A stretch of 64,000 nt of DNA, from the NCBI RefSeq assembly GCF_026745355.1, contig NC_079209.1, positions 10,279,555 through 10,343,554 of the forward strand. The letters run 5' to 3'. Under the pieces are notes generated by a model. That model saw only the letters and a list, made by a program, of their open reading frames with translations. It was not told the DNA's origin and did no database searches. The DNA comes from Beta vulgaris subsp. vulgaris (lineage: Eukaryota > Streptophyta > Magnoliopsida > Caryophyllales > Amaranthaceae). Within the stretch, counting starts at the first letter, position 1. Each line of letters starts with the position of its first letter. A program made the translations under genes and the position numbers. Positions 22,586-33,004 of the stretch are shown piece after piece.

Positions 22586-23752
22586 TTATTTTTTTATTAG
22601 GGTTTTTTTTTTTGTTTAATTTGGCTGAATTTTGGGTTTAGAGAAAGAAGATTGTACAACGGGAAATGTTCATTGATGTAGTAGAATTGGTTGACTTTGA
22701 GTTTACAATAATGGAATTGGTGTAATTTTTTTATATCGATTGTTAAACTGTTTCATTTTGAGTTGAATAATAATAATGAAATGGTAGCAATTGAGGGTTT
22801 TTTTAGCTTTCTTGTAATTTTGGTTATTTTTGAGATTTTATGTGGTTGAGAAATGGGATTGATTGCGGAGTAGTTGCAAATCTAGTGTTTAAATGTTAAT
22901 TGTGCATTAGTATTTTCTTAGGTCATAATAGATCTAATCAATGGACTTTAGTATTTACACTTAATAAAAAGTATTTTTTGTTACTAATTACTCTTAGAAT
23001 ACATCGTAGATGAAGAATTTACTTACTCCCTTTGTTTATAAATGGATGTTCTATTTTGGCTTGCACTTTTGTTAATTCACAAATTTAGTAACATCTTGAC
23101 ATTGAGATTATACACGTGTAGAAATATGATCAAAGTAGAATATATGAATAGTGCGAAGTCAAAATTCAACCTCCAATTTAGAAACAGATGGAGTGCTTAT
23201 TACTACTTATTAGTTCCACTTTAGATTATGATCAGTAAAAACTGTTCTTAGTTTCACTGGATAACCATATTTTGGCGGAGAAATGGGATAGATTGTGGAA
23301 GTAATTGTTAATTTAGTGTTTATTATGCATTTTCCCCCTCAAGTCATATAAGGTTTAATCAATGGACTTTGTAATTGGTCTTTAGTAATTTGTATTTTAT
23401 GTGATAATCGAAGAATTTACTATGACTTGTTCCATTTTGGGGATGAGCATATATTTTCAGTTAGTTTTTTGTGACCTTGTATTGATTTGTGTCCCATAAC
23501 GAAAATAACACTTCGTCTAATCTATCTTTAGGTTGGGTAGTTAAACAACCACTATAAGCTTGAGCATTCAATTAAATTAAAAGATGTTTACTATAAAATT
23601 AGTTAATATTACCACGATTTCATTTTAATTGTTACACTTTGACATTTTACACTATTCACAAATTGCACTTTGACCATTGTTTGTAAGTTATACGTGAATA
23701 AAAACACAATCATGTGCAATCTTGTTAGAATTGTCTTAGTATGCATTTTTAA
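22586..23752. other. downstream of small gene; contains a degenerate Stowaway MITE
   Basis: AT-rich 3' flank with probable 3' UTR. From about 23026 (CTCCCTTTGTTTATAAATGG) to about 23195 (AGAAACAGATGGAG) lies a degraded Stowaway-type inverted pair next to TA. From about 23640 to 23752 begins a MITE interrupted by the next element. No gene. Confidence 0.45.
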
Positions 23753-25366
23753 TAGGCCTGTCAATCAGGTCGGGTTGGGTCGGGTTCGTGTTCGGGTCAA
23801 GTTAAATCGGGTTGAAAACCCCCAACCTGAACCTGATCTGTTTAAATTTTCAGGTCAATATCATCAACCCTAACCTGATCTGAAAGTTATCGGGTCAACC
23901 TGACCTGATCTGTTTGACCTGAATTTTTTTTAAACGGGTTATAAATGGGTCAACCTGAACCTGTTTAACTCGATTTTTTCAGGTTGACCCGACCCATATA
24001 ACCTGATTTTTTTTTTACAAAACAGTTGCATAGTCTATAATTGGCACTTGGGCCTTGAAATTTCAACAAAGTTCTAGCTAAACAAGTTAATACTTGGCAA
24101 TATTACAAAACAAATCAACAAAGTTTTATAAAATAATTACAAAACAACATTAATGTAGCACCCTAGGCTTATTAAGATCAACTTTCTCCTTTTTTTTGGT
24201 TTCACAGCATTTGTGAAGTCAATCTTCTCCTCTTGATGAGAGCTCAATCTGCTAGAACAAGAAAAGATAGGAAAACAGGAAAAAAAGACAAAATATTAAT
24301 ACTAATTCGTAGGAAAAATAGAAAATAACATAGAGAAAAATAACATTAAACAGAAAAATAGCATAGACATCTTAAACAAAAAATAAATGACAGAACATTA
24401 ATCAGAAAATCAAACAGAAAAATAACATAGAAAAATTAAACAGAAAATAAATAACATAACATTAAATAGAAAATTAACCAAAAAAAAAAACAGAAAATTA
24501 AACAAATAAAAAACAAAACATTAAACAGAAAATAACATAGAAAATAGAAAATAAATGACAAAATACGAAAATCACATAAATAACATAAAATAAATGACAA
24601 AATAAGAAAAAAAGGTCAAAATACAAAAATCCCATAAGTAACAGAAAATAGGAGAAAAAAACGAAAGCAAATAAATGAGAAAATAAGAAAATAAAGGACA
24701 AAAGAAGAAAAAAAAATGACAAAAGAAGAATACCTGATGTAGAAGAAGAGCAAAATATATTATGATATTGCATGGCCGAAGACGAAATTGCTAGACTTTC
24801 CGAGACAAAGAAGAGCAAATGTTGAAGAAGCGAAACAAATTTGCGACTTTGCGAGACCAAATTGCGAGACTTTGCGAGACGAAGAACATCAAATATTGAA
24901 GAAAAACACCGAAGAAGAAGACTGTGAGAGAGAGAGAGTGAAAGATTGAGAGATTTCACTCTCAGAGAAGAGAGAGAGAGTGAGAGGCGTGAAAATTAGG
25001 GTAGGAGAGTGAGAGGCGTGAAAGACTTAGGGAGTTAGGGTTAGCCGGTTATGAGACTTAGAGAGAGTGAAAGAGTTAGGGTTAGAAATTTAGTTTTTGG
25101 GCTAGGGAAATCATTTGGGCTGGGGAAATATTTTGGGCTGGGCAAAGTGCCAAAACATTAATATTTTTTTTCTTAGTTCAATTATTCGGGTCAGGCAGGT
25201 CATTTTCAGGTCAGAAAATTCGACCTGAACCTGACCCATTTAACTTTCAGGTCGGGTTCAGGTCGACCCATTTAACTAATCGGGTTGAAAACCTCAACCC
25301 AAACCCACTATTTTCAGGTCGGGTTCGGGTCGGGTTGTCGGGTTGGGTCAGCTTTTGCCAGGCCTA
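23753..25366. mobile_element. non-autonomous hAT element, 1614 bp, perfect 8-bp TSD ATTTTTAA
   Basis: The left end is TAGGCCTGTCAATC and the right end TTTTGCCAGGCCTA, inverted at TAGGCCTG/CAGGCCTA. ATTTTTAA is present exactly at 23745-23752 and 25367-25374. Both subterminal regions (about 23765-24010 and 25185-25355) are dense in CGGGTTGGGTCGGGTT, AACCTGACC and TTCAGGTC words. The centre (about 24240-24730) is an A-rich degenerate tandem array of AACAGAAAATAAATAACAT-like units. A minus-strand frame across the array is low in complexity and I do not accept it as a gene. No transposase or BED zinc finger is visible, so it must be moved in trans. Confidence 0.88.
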
Positions 25367-25491
25367 ATTTTTAATATATATACTTTTTATAATTTTTACA
25401 AGTACAAAACTAGAGATATATATTCTCAAAATTTTGTATTGACGTGTGTAAAAAGTGTATGTGTAACAATTAAAAAGAAACAAAGGGAGTA
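25367..25491. mobile_element. right part of a Stowaway-type MITE split by the hAT element
   Basis: It ends AAGAAACAAAGGGAGTA next to TA. Its sequence, and the 23640-23752 block left of the hAT element (CATGTGCAATCTTGTTAGAATTG), match the two halves of the MITE at 4882-5129. The hAT element therefore inserted into this older MITE. Confidence 0.55.
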
Positions 25492-25536
25492 TGACAATGA
25501 ACTTATGTGTTTAGAAATAGATACCAATACTTCAAA

Positions 25537-26224
25537 TCTATACAAATATATTAAAAGGTGTTTCTATCATAGGAACAGTGACACATGACACTCTCCAACT
25601 TATGTACCACATATCACATATGTATGATCTTATTAAAAATATTAACAATGTGTAGCTACTAAGAATCGAACCCATGACCTTTGAAATGGAATGTCAGAGT
25701 TTAACCACCAAATTACTACAATTTCAATGTTTAATCTTTCAAAGTAAAACATAATAAAGTTTTATAATTATATGAAACTATTAAGACATACACAAGGTTT
25801 TTGATCTCGAATACTTTTATTAAGGTAATAACATTCTCTTAACAAATAACGGATCTGGATCGTATAGCTGTGTCACTTATATTGCTGACAAACATTATAG
25901 ATATTGCTATGTCAGATATTTTTAATTGATTTATTTATTTTCATTAAGCTTTAGAGATTTTTTCCGGCCAAGTGGGTGCAAGTGCCCCCTACTTCTAAGG
26001 TGGATCCACCACTGCTCTTACCCTAATTCTATTGAAATTGGTTTTTATATCCCCTTCAAAAGACGCTTATTTTAAAAAACATTATCATGCCATAACGTCC
26101 AATTTTCAATTTTCACTAGATTGAAAATTACGAAAAACTAATAAAATCAATTATGAAAATTTTGAATAATAATATATTTGATAATTGTAACTGACGCGGG
26201 GTATTGTCCGAGCCAAAATACTAG
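25537..26224 (+). mobile_element. Helitron-like non-autonomous element, 688 bp
   Basis: It begins TCTATACAAATATATTAAAAGG directly after an A and ends CCAAAATACTAG directly before a T, fitting Helitron rules (5' TC, 3' CTRR, insertion between A and T). Just before the 3' end, GACGCGGGGTATTGTCCGAGCC looks like a decayed terminal hairpin. The interior is non-coding and related to the element at 19178. Confidence 0.6.
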
Positions 26225-26660
26225 TTTACTACTCAAAAATCATACTAAAACCTGCAATAAAGATTTTGTTTTGGGTTGTGAATCTTGTGATGAGCTAATA
26301 TTATAGTTAGATTTTTCTCATTGTGTTAACCATTAGTCCGTCATGGGAAATAGATTGATTAACCGATCTTCTAAGTTGAGTAATTAAACACGTGAATACT
26401 AGAAGAATGAACATATAAGTATATAACTAAATTGAAGAATGAATGAATGTATGTACTTAGAAGGGGAAATATATGCTTCAAATTTACTACTCAAATACTC
26501 ATATTTGTGCTAGAAGAATAAGCTTAAGAATCATTATTGCAACTTTTGAGAAGAACATGCTAGTTTTGGTCAAGTGATCAACTCAATATGTGTTCATTTA
26601 CTATACTACTTAAGCTTCATGAATTTAGAAAGAAAAAATTAAGTTCCGATTTGAGATACC
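26225..26660. other. intergenic, no gene seen
   Basis: AT-rich DNA up to the target duplication ATACC (26656-26660) of the following Gypsy element. No features recognised. Confidence 0.4.
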
Positions 26661-27063
26661 TGTTTGGGCTTATTTCCTGGGTTAGGCCTACCAGGGATAA
26701 TTAAGCCCAATGAAGCCTTAAACCTTCAGAGGGCCCCACCTGTGATAATGCCTCCCAGCTGTCAGTGCCCTCCAGCTGGCCTACAGTTGGGATACCCCCA
26801 GCACTATAAATACTCAACCCCCTCATCAATGAGAAGGTATTGAATTCTTACCTAACAAACCAGAGCATCTCTCTCTAGACTTTATCTCTCTAAGCTTGAT
26901 ACTGACTTGAGCGTCGGAGAGGCGATCCCGGAACAACCCCCGGGGCAGTCTAACCATTACTTTTGCAGGATTCCGGCGTACGGACTTTGGACTCAGGACA
27001 TTCGAATCTGACCCGGTATTCCCTAAGCAAAGGAATCGGACCCTTAATTTCTAGACAGAAACA
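26661..27063 (+). repeat. 5' LTR of the Tat element
   Basis: 403 bp, TGTTTGGGCT to ACAGAAACA. A TATAAATAC box lies at about 26814-26822, followed by the presumed transcript start and CTCTCTCTAGACTTTATCTCTC. A short perfect palindrome set (CCTCCCAGCTGTCAG/CCCTCCAGCTGG) lies upstream of the box. Confidence 0.95.
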
Positions 27064-27066
27064 GTT

Positions 27067-27083
27067 TGGCGCCGTCTGTGGGG
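27067..27083 (+). promoter_or_regulatory. primer-binding site of the Tat element
   Basis: TGGCGCCGTCTGTGGGG begins three bases after the LTR. The first nine bases fit the 3' end of plant Asp tRNA (ending CGGCGCCA); the remainder does not match perfectly. Assignment to Asp tRNA is from memory. Confidence 0.7.
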
Positions 27084-27159
27084 ATGTACAAAAAGTTACT
27101 TCGCCACCACTCACTCAGATTTACTCACTCAGCTACTCAGCTCAGAACGCCAATTGACA

Positions 27160-28860
27160 ATGGCACCAACAAAAACACTCGCGTAAGCAAGCCTCTGACC
27201 AGTCGGCTCGGCCAGAAAGAGGCCACTCCCCGCGCACAATAGGGACCCCCGAACCCTCGACCGGAGCGAGGTCACTCACCTGCGCATAACCGGAGAGCCG
27301 AGCGGACCCCTCACCGGCTCGAGGTCACCTACCGTCCAAACTCTGGACCCTCGGTCGGTTCCCAGCATATTCAGCATGTGGAGCCTCAGCCGCTCTTTGC
27401 GTCTGACCTGGCCCTTATCACGGCTCAGCTCCAGGAAACTTTCCAAAAGGGTATGATGGACATGATGGCCATGCTCCAGCAGAGGCAGCCGCAACAAGTC
27501 GTCCCGCTCAATCAGCATGAGCCCAGGGAGCGCACGGTCGTCCGCTCCAGAGGGACAACTCTCGTTCTAATGAGACCGCAGCCTAGCCGGCCACGGTCCG
27601 ATGCGAGAGACCCGAGCCACCGGGAAAGAGAAAGTCGCGCACAGGGGTCGGCCCGTCAGCATGCAGAGAACCCATATATCTAAATCCCCAAGGGGGGTGC
27701 GGGTCGGAAACCCCAAGATGCCCGAGAATTCCTTAACAACAAGAAGCGCCTCAGCCAAGGCTATGACGCTCGGGAGTTCCTCAGGAAGAAGCAAATGACC
27801 GAGAGGGCCAAGGGGACTCGGCTCATTCTCAGCCTCTAGGCTAACTGGAGGAGGGCTCAAGTTCCTGATCCCCTTCAGCAGAAATCCTAGGGACCCAACC
27901 CCCAGGGAAAATCAAAACCCCCCTGATCGAGCCATTTGCGGGCCTAACCGACCCAGATGATCATATGGCTAGTTACAAGGCTCAAATGAGCGTGCAGACA
28001 AGTTGCGAGGCCACTTGGTGCCGCTTCTTCCCTACCACTCTCAAAGGTCTGGCTCTCAATTGGTTCCAAGAACTACCGGCGGGGGTCATCACTGACTTCG
28101 CCATACTGGAACACCTCTTCATCCACCAGTTCGTAGCTGGAAAGAGGCAAAGAAAAACCAGCCTTCACTCATGGGGGTGAAGCAAGACAAGAATGAATCC
28201 TTGTCGGACTACATAAAGAGGTTCAAGAGGATCCTCAAAATAACCGACCTACAGGACGCTGTAGCTTCGCTGCCCTATGTCCGGGCTCCAACCGGGTCGG
28301 CTCAGATGGTCATTGGCCGAGAATGAAGTAAAACTTACTCGGAAGCCATGGCTCGGGCCCAAAGATTCATCCAGGCAACGGACATCTGCCGTTACTCGGA
28401 TGAGGGTGGCAAGAAGAAGAAAGGATGAAGGAGGTCACTGGGTCAGCCTAACATCAAAGAAGGGGGGCCGAGGGGATCGGCTCACCGATAATGGCAACGA
28501 CCCCCGATTCAATAAAAACCGGAAGGAAATCTACTTTGACATCCGGAACAAAAATTGGCTTCCCAGGCCAACGCCCATCCGGACATCATCGTCTCGGAGG
28601 GATAAGAGTTTATGGTGTGACTACCACAAGGAATGTGGACACACCACCAACATGTCGGAGCTCAAGAAATCCTTGAACGTTTGGCCGACCAGGGAAGCTC
28701 AACCCTACCTAAAGCGTTCGAGCGAAGAAAAGGGAAGCAAAAGGTGGGTCAGTCGAACAGTGGGGACACGAAGGATTCATTGGTGTCATCGCTGGGGATT
28801 CGCGTCGGGAGGCCTAACCGGCCGAGCGCCGCAAGCTCACCTCAAACCTTAAACATCAGG
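27160..28860 (+). pseudogene. Tat gag, frameshifted
   Basis: Capsid polyprotein region. A first ATG at 27160 runs into a stop after eight codons. Frames then alternate. The gag core (PF03732-like) is clear at about 27960-28160: WCRFFPTTLKGLALNWFQEL and a following HQFVAGKR segment. Near 28610-28670 a nucleocapsid-like motif reads CDYHKECGHTTN, with the usual fourth Cys lost to Ser. The frame changes at least three times between 27300 and 28200, so no functional product is expected from this copy. Confidence 0.85.
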
Positions 28861-28899
28861 TGCTTGATGTCCAGCTCCCCGAGCTAGTGGCCCCGTCAT

Positions 28900-29250
28900 G
28901 ACTTCGGGGAACCCAGTCGGACGTTGCACGTTCCGCACGACGACCCCCTAGTCATCGAGCTCAAAGTAGCCAATACAAAGGTGAAGAGGGTATTGGTGGA
29001 TAGTGGGTCATCCGCTGATATAATCACCCTGACTGCCTCAAAAAGTTGAAGTACACCGAACGGGATGTTACCCCCATGGCTCAGCCGCTCATAGGCTTCG
29101 GGGGCAACTCTGTCCACCCGGTCGGATCAATAAAATTACCCACTCGGATGGGTGAAAAGGGTAAGGGGAGAAGCCTACCGATCGACTTCTTGGTGGTAGA
29201 CATCCCTTTGCCTTACAACATAATAAGGGGAGGCCCATGCTAAAAAAGCC
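28900..29250 (+). pseudogene. Tat aspartic protease fragment
   Basis: The catalytic motif [14 protein letters not shown] is intact at about 28990-29031. It is followed after a frameshift by [21 protein letters not shown] and FLVVDIPLPYNIIRGGP, the flap and C-terminal part typical of Tat proteases. The normal IIGRP ending is shifted to IIRGGP by a 1-base change. Confidence 0.8.
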
Positions 29251-29559
29251 AAGGCCGCCATCTCCACCTACCAGCTCCTCTTGCAGTTTGAGACTGATGA
29301 CGGGAAGGTAGGAAAAATTCAAGGCGACCAACAGGCCGCAAGAGAGTGCTATGTGAATAGCCTCAAAAATAACGACGTCCAAAAGGACTCGGACAACGAC
29401 GTCCAAAAGGACTCGAAAAAAAGAAAATACGAAGGGGGTCAGCCCTCAACCAGCCTCGGGTTACATAACTGAAAACCCCAAGCATACAGCGTCCTCAGCC
29501 AGCCGAGGATGACGAAGAAGTCGCGATAGACCCGGTCGGACTGTCAGGGTGGCAAGGCC

Positions 29560-31310
29560 ATGGACCCCAAACAAGGCAAGATATCATCCAAGTGCTCACG
29601 GAGTACCAAGATGTCTTCGCCTATGAGGCCACAGAAATGCCGGGGCTCGACCCGAAAATCATGTGTCATGAGCTTAACATCAAAGAGGGGTTCAGACCAA
29701 TCAAGCAAGCTCAGCACCAAGGTCCCGAAAGAAATGCCGCGGCAGCAGCGAAGTCAAGAAGCTGCTCGAAGCGGGTTTCATAGAAGATGTCAATACTCGG
29801 AGTGGCTGGCCAACTTGGTCAAAAAGCCGAGTGGGGCATGGCGAATGTGTGTCGACTTCACCGACTTAAACAAAGCCTGCCCAAAAGACAATCACCCTTG
29901 CCAAAGATCGATAGCTGATTCAACGGCAGGGCACGCCCTTCTCAGCTTCATGGATGCAAATGCCGGCTATCATCAAATTCCCATGGCCGAGAAGGATAGG
30001 GTTCATACAGCATTCATCACTCCTCAGGGTGTCTACTGCTACAAAATGATGCCGTTCGGCCTCAAAAATGCCGGGGCAACATATATAGCAACGTCAACAA
30101 AATCTTCAGCGACCAATTGGGTCGGAACATTGAGGTATCTGACGATATGATAGTCAAAAGCAAGGCCCAGTCGGATCACCCTGCAGATCTGAAAGAAACG
30201 CTGAGCACCCTAAGGAAATACCGAATGATGCTCAACCCTAAAAAAGCGTCTTCGGAGTTAAAGGGGAAAGTGCCTCGGATTTCTAGTAGATGAGAGAGGT
30301 ATAGAGGCCAACCCGGACAAAATCAAAGCGGTCTTAGAAATGAAATCGCCTCGGAAGTTCGGGAAGTACAGCGCCTAACCGGCTGCTTAGCGGCCCTCGG
30401 TCGGTTCCTCTCCCGGTCGGCCGATAAGAGCTTGTTGTTCTTCAAGGCCCTGAAGCGAAAAGAGTTCGCATGGGATGACGAAGCCGAGCAAGCCTTCACT
30501 GACCTCAAGAATCACTTGGCATCTTTGCCCAAACTGATCTCCCCCTTGCCGGGGGAACCCCTGTTTATCTACTTGGCTGTCTCGGACTACGCTCTTAGCG
30601 CCGTCCTAATAGCCGAGCGAGAAGGAAAGCAACATCCTGTTACTTCATCAGCCACGCCTATAGGGGGCCGAAGCGAAGTACAGCGATGTTGAGAAAATGG
30701 TCTTTGCCTTGGTAATGGCGAGCCGGAAGCTCAAGCCCTATTTTCAAGCACATCCCATCAAAGTCCTTACCGGACAACCGCTCCGAAAGCTTATTGAGAA
30801 TAGAAATCACTCGAGTCGATGAGCGATTGGGCAGACCAGTTAGCAGATTTTGGGCTCGAGTTCGAGCCCCGAAGAGCCATCAAGGCCCAAGCACTCGCTG
30901 ACTTCATCACTGAATGCGCAACTCGACCCCCGGTCGGTTCGCAAGAGGAGTGGGAGTTGCTTGTTGATGGATCATCCACAAAGAGTGGTTGTGGAGCGGG
31001 CTGGTCATAAACCCCGGTCGGAGAAAAAATTGTATGCTGTTAAGTTCGAATTTCTCGGATCTAACAATGAAGCCGAGTATGAGGCCCTCATCCTCGGAAT
31101 ACAGCTCTGCATCCTAGCCGGGGCAACATCGATCATAGCCAAGTCTGACTCACAGCTAATAGTGGGTCAGATTTCCGGAGACTATGAGGCCAAAGAGGAA
31201 ACATGAGGATGTACTTGGCCAAAGCCCGAGCTGTCATTGCAAGGTTGTCCGGATTCCGGATTACCACATTCCTCGCTCGGAAAATCAGCAAGCTGATGCA
31301 CTGGCTCGGA
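29560..31310 (+). pseudogene. Tat reverse transcriptase and two RNase H domains, frameshifted
   Basis: Reverse transcriptase: KKPSGAWRMCVDFTDLNKAC, LLSFMDANAGYHQIPM, KDRVHTAFITPQGVYCYKMM and PFGLKNAGATY are all present (29820-30085). The active site reads EVSDDMIVKS at about 30133-30160, so the usual YVDD lacks one residue and its Tyr. First RNase H (about 30360-30790): TGCLAALGRFLSRS, LLFFKALKRKEFAWDDEAEQ, ALSAVLIAEREGKQHPV. Second, archaeal-type RNase H (about 30840-31310): FGLEFEPRRAIKAQALADF, WELLVDGSSTKSGCGAG, then FLGSNNEAEYEALILG and AKSDSQLIVGQISGDYEAK. The second RNase H is the Tat-lineage signature. Many single-base frame changes are present. Confidence 0.9.
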
Positions 31311-31479
31311 TGGCTAGTTCTGCTGAAGGGTCGGCCCCAGAACCATAACTTGGGAAGTATTGAAGGAGCCTAGCATAAATGCCAAAGAGCAGCTCGTACT
31401 CAATCGATCCTCAAACTGGATGGGTGAAATTGTGAGTACTTGCGAGACGGGACCTTACCCAGTGATCCAAAGAAGCCGA

Positions 31480-32631
31480 CCGGATTAAGCATAAGTCAGG
31501 TTGGTTCCTTTGGCATGAAAGGCAGCTCTATAAAAAGTCCTTCACTCATCCCCTCCTAAATGTATAACTCCCGAGGAAGGAAATTATGTCCTCCGGGAAA
31601 TACACCAAGGAGCCTGCGGAAGCCATCAAGGGGGTCGAACGATAGCCGGAAAGGCACTAAGGGCAGGATACTATTGGCCTACTTGAAAGCTGACGCCTCG
31701 GACTTAGTCCGCGGTGTCCCTCCTGCCAGATTCACTCGGACATACCAAGGGCGCCTGCCACTCCCCTCACCACCATTCAAGCAGTCCTGCCCTTCGACAA
31801 GTGGGGCATGGACCTGCTCGGACCTTTTCCCCCAGCTTCCGGGCAAAGGAAGTTCCTAATTGTGGCTATTGATTACTTCACCAAGTGGACCGAAGCCGAG
31901 CCACTCAATTACTGACAAACAGGTCCAGCTGTTCATATGGAGGAATATCATTACCCGGTTCGGAATTCCAAGAGCCTTGGTATCAGACAATGGCCGACAG
32001 TTCAACAGCGGGCCGACTCGAGAGTATTGTGCCCGGTTCGGCATTCAAACAAGGTTCTCGGCAGTCTCCCGCCCTCAGACCAACGGGCAAGCCGAGTCGC
32101 CAATAAAATTGTCCTAAAGGGTATCAAGAAATCCCTTGATGCAGCTAAAGGGCATGGGTAGACGACCTACCCGGAGTACTCTGGTCGGCTCGAACAACGT
32201 GAAAGAAGCCACGGGGCACTCCCTTTCGGCTTGGTCTATGGAAGCGAAGCTGTCCTTCCGGTCGAGGTGGGAACCCTCCCCTCGGATGACATTCTATGAG
32301 TTCGACCAAAATAAGAAGAAAAACCCGTCAACTTAGACCTGTTGCCAGAAACCCGAGGCAATGCTTTGCTACAAGCCATCCGGTACAAGCAAAGAATCAC
32401 AAGGCACTTTAACAGGCGAGTAAAGCCTCGGCCAATCATCTGGCGACTGGGTCGTCGAAAGGTCGAAGCCACCGGACTTTCCCATCTCAAAGGGAAGTTG
32501 GGGCAAATTGGGACGGCCCTTACAGGGTTACCGAGGTCATCAAGCCAGGGACATTCCGACTCGAATCTCCCGAAGGGGTTCCCCTGGCTCGACCTTGGAA
32601 CTTAGACAATCTCAAAAGATTCTATGTTTAA
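31480..32631 (+). pseudogene. Tat integrase, frameshifted
   Basis: Catalytic core pieces: FDKWGMDLLGPFP, KFLIVAIDYFTKWTEAEPL (first Asp), ITRFGIPRALVSDNGRQF (second Asp) and SRPQTNGQAES (Glu), spread over different frames between 31790 and 32110. The C-terminus reads PWNLDNLKRFYV and stops with TAA at 32629, a common ending for Tat polyproteins. Not functional here. Confidence 0.88.
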
Positions 32632-33004
32632 ATTCTTTTCGTTACTTGCACTAGGGGCATGTTGTAAGGCCAGCAATACCTGGTCGGTTTAGCAAGCAAA
32701 TCCAATTGTAACTCGGACTTAACCAGTCCATGTACCAAGTCGGGTTTTACCCCAGAAATGAAAAAGACTTAGCCAGTCTATATTATTTTGATCAAAAGGC
32801 AAGCAAACTTAACCAGTTATTGTCTATTAAATGTTGTAATATTGCAAATAACGAAAAGTGCGACAAAGGCAAGTTGCAAAATAGTAGTTGTATTCCAATT
32901 GATCAAGAGTTGCAAAATACAACCAAAAGTTTACAAAAATACAGAGTCGAAAGCGATGCAAAAATTAAAGCAAAAGCCAACATGGCAAAAACATAGAAAA
33001 AATC
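32632..33004. other. spacer between pol and antisense gene
   Basis: Non-coding part of the Tat element between the sense pol stop and the antisense gene stop. It is A-rich from about 32780, and would hold the 3' UTR and poly-A signal of the antisense transcript. AATAAA-like words on the minus strand are not distinct. Confidence 0.4.

Noticed and set aside
24498..24959. 153-residue hydrophobic minus-strand frame
   Set aside because: It runs through the A-rich degenerate array inside the non-autonomous hAT element; composition is simple (L, F, S) and no domain is visible.
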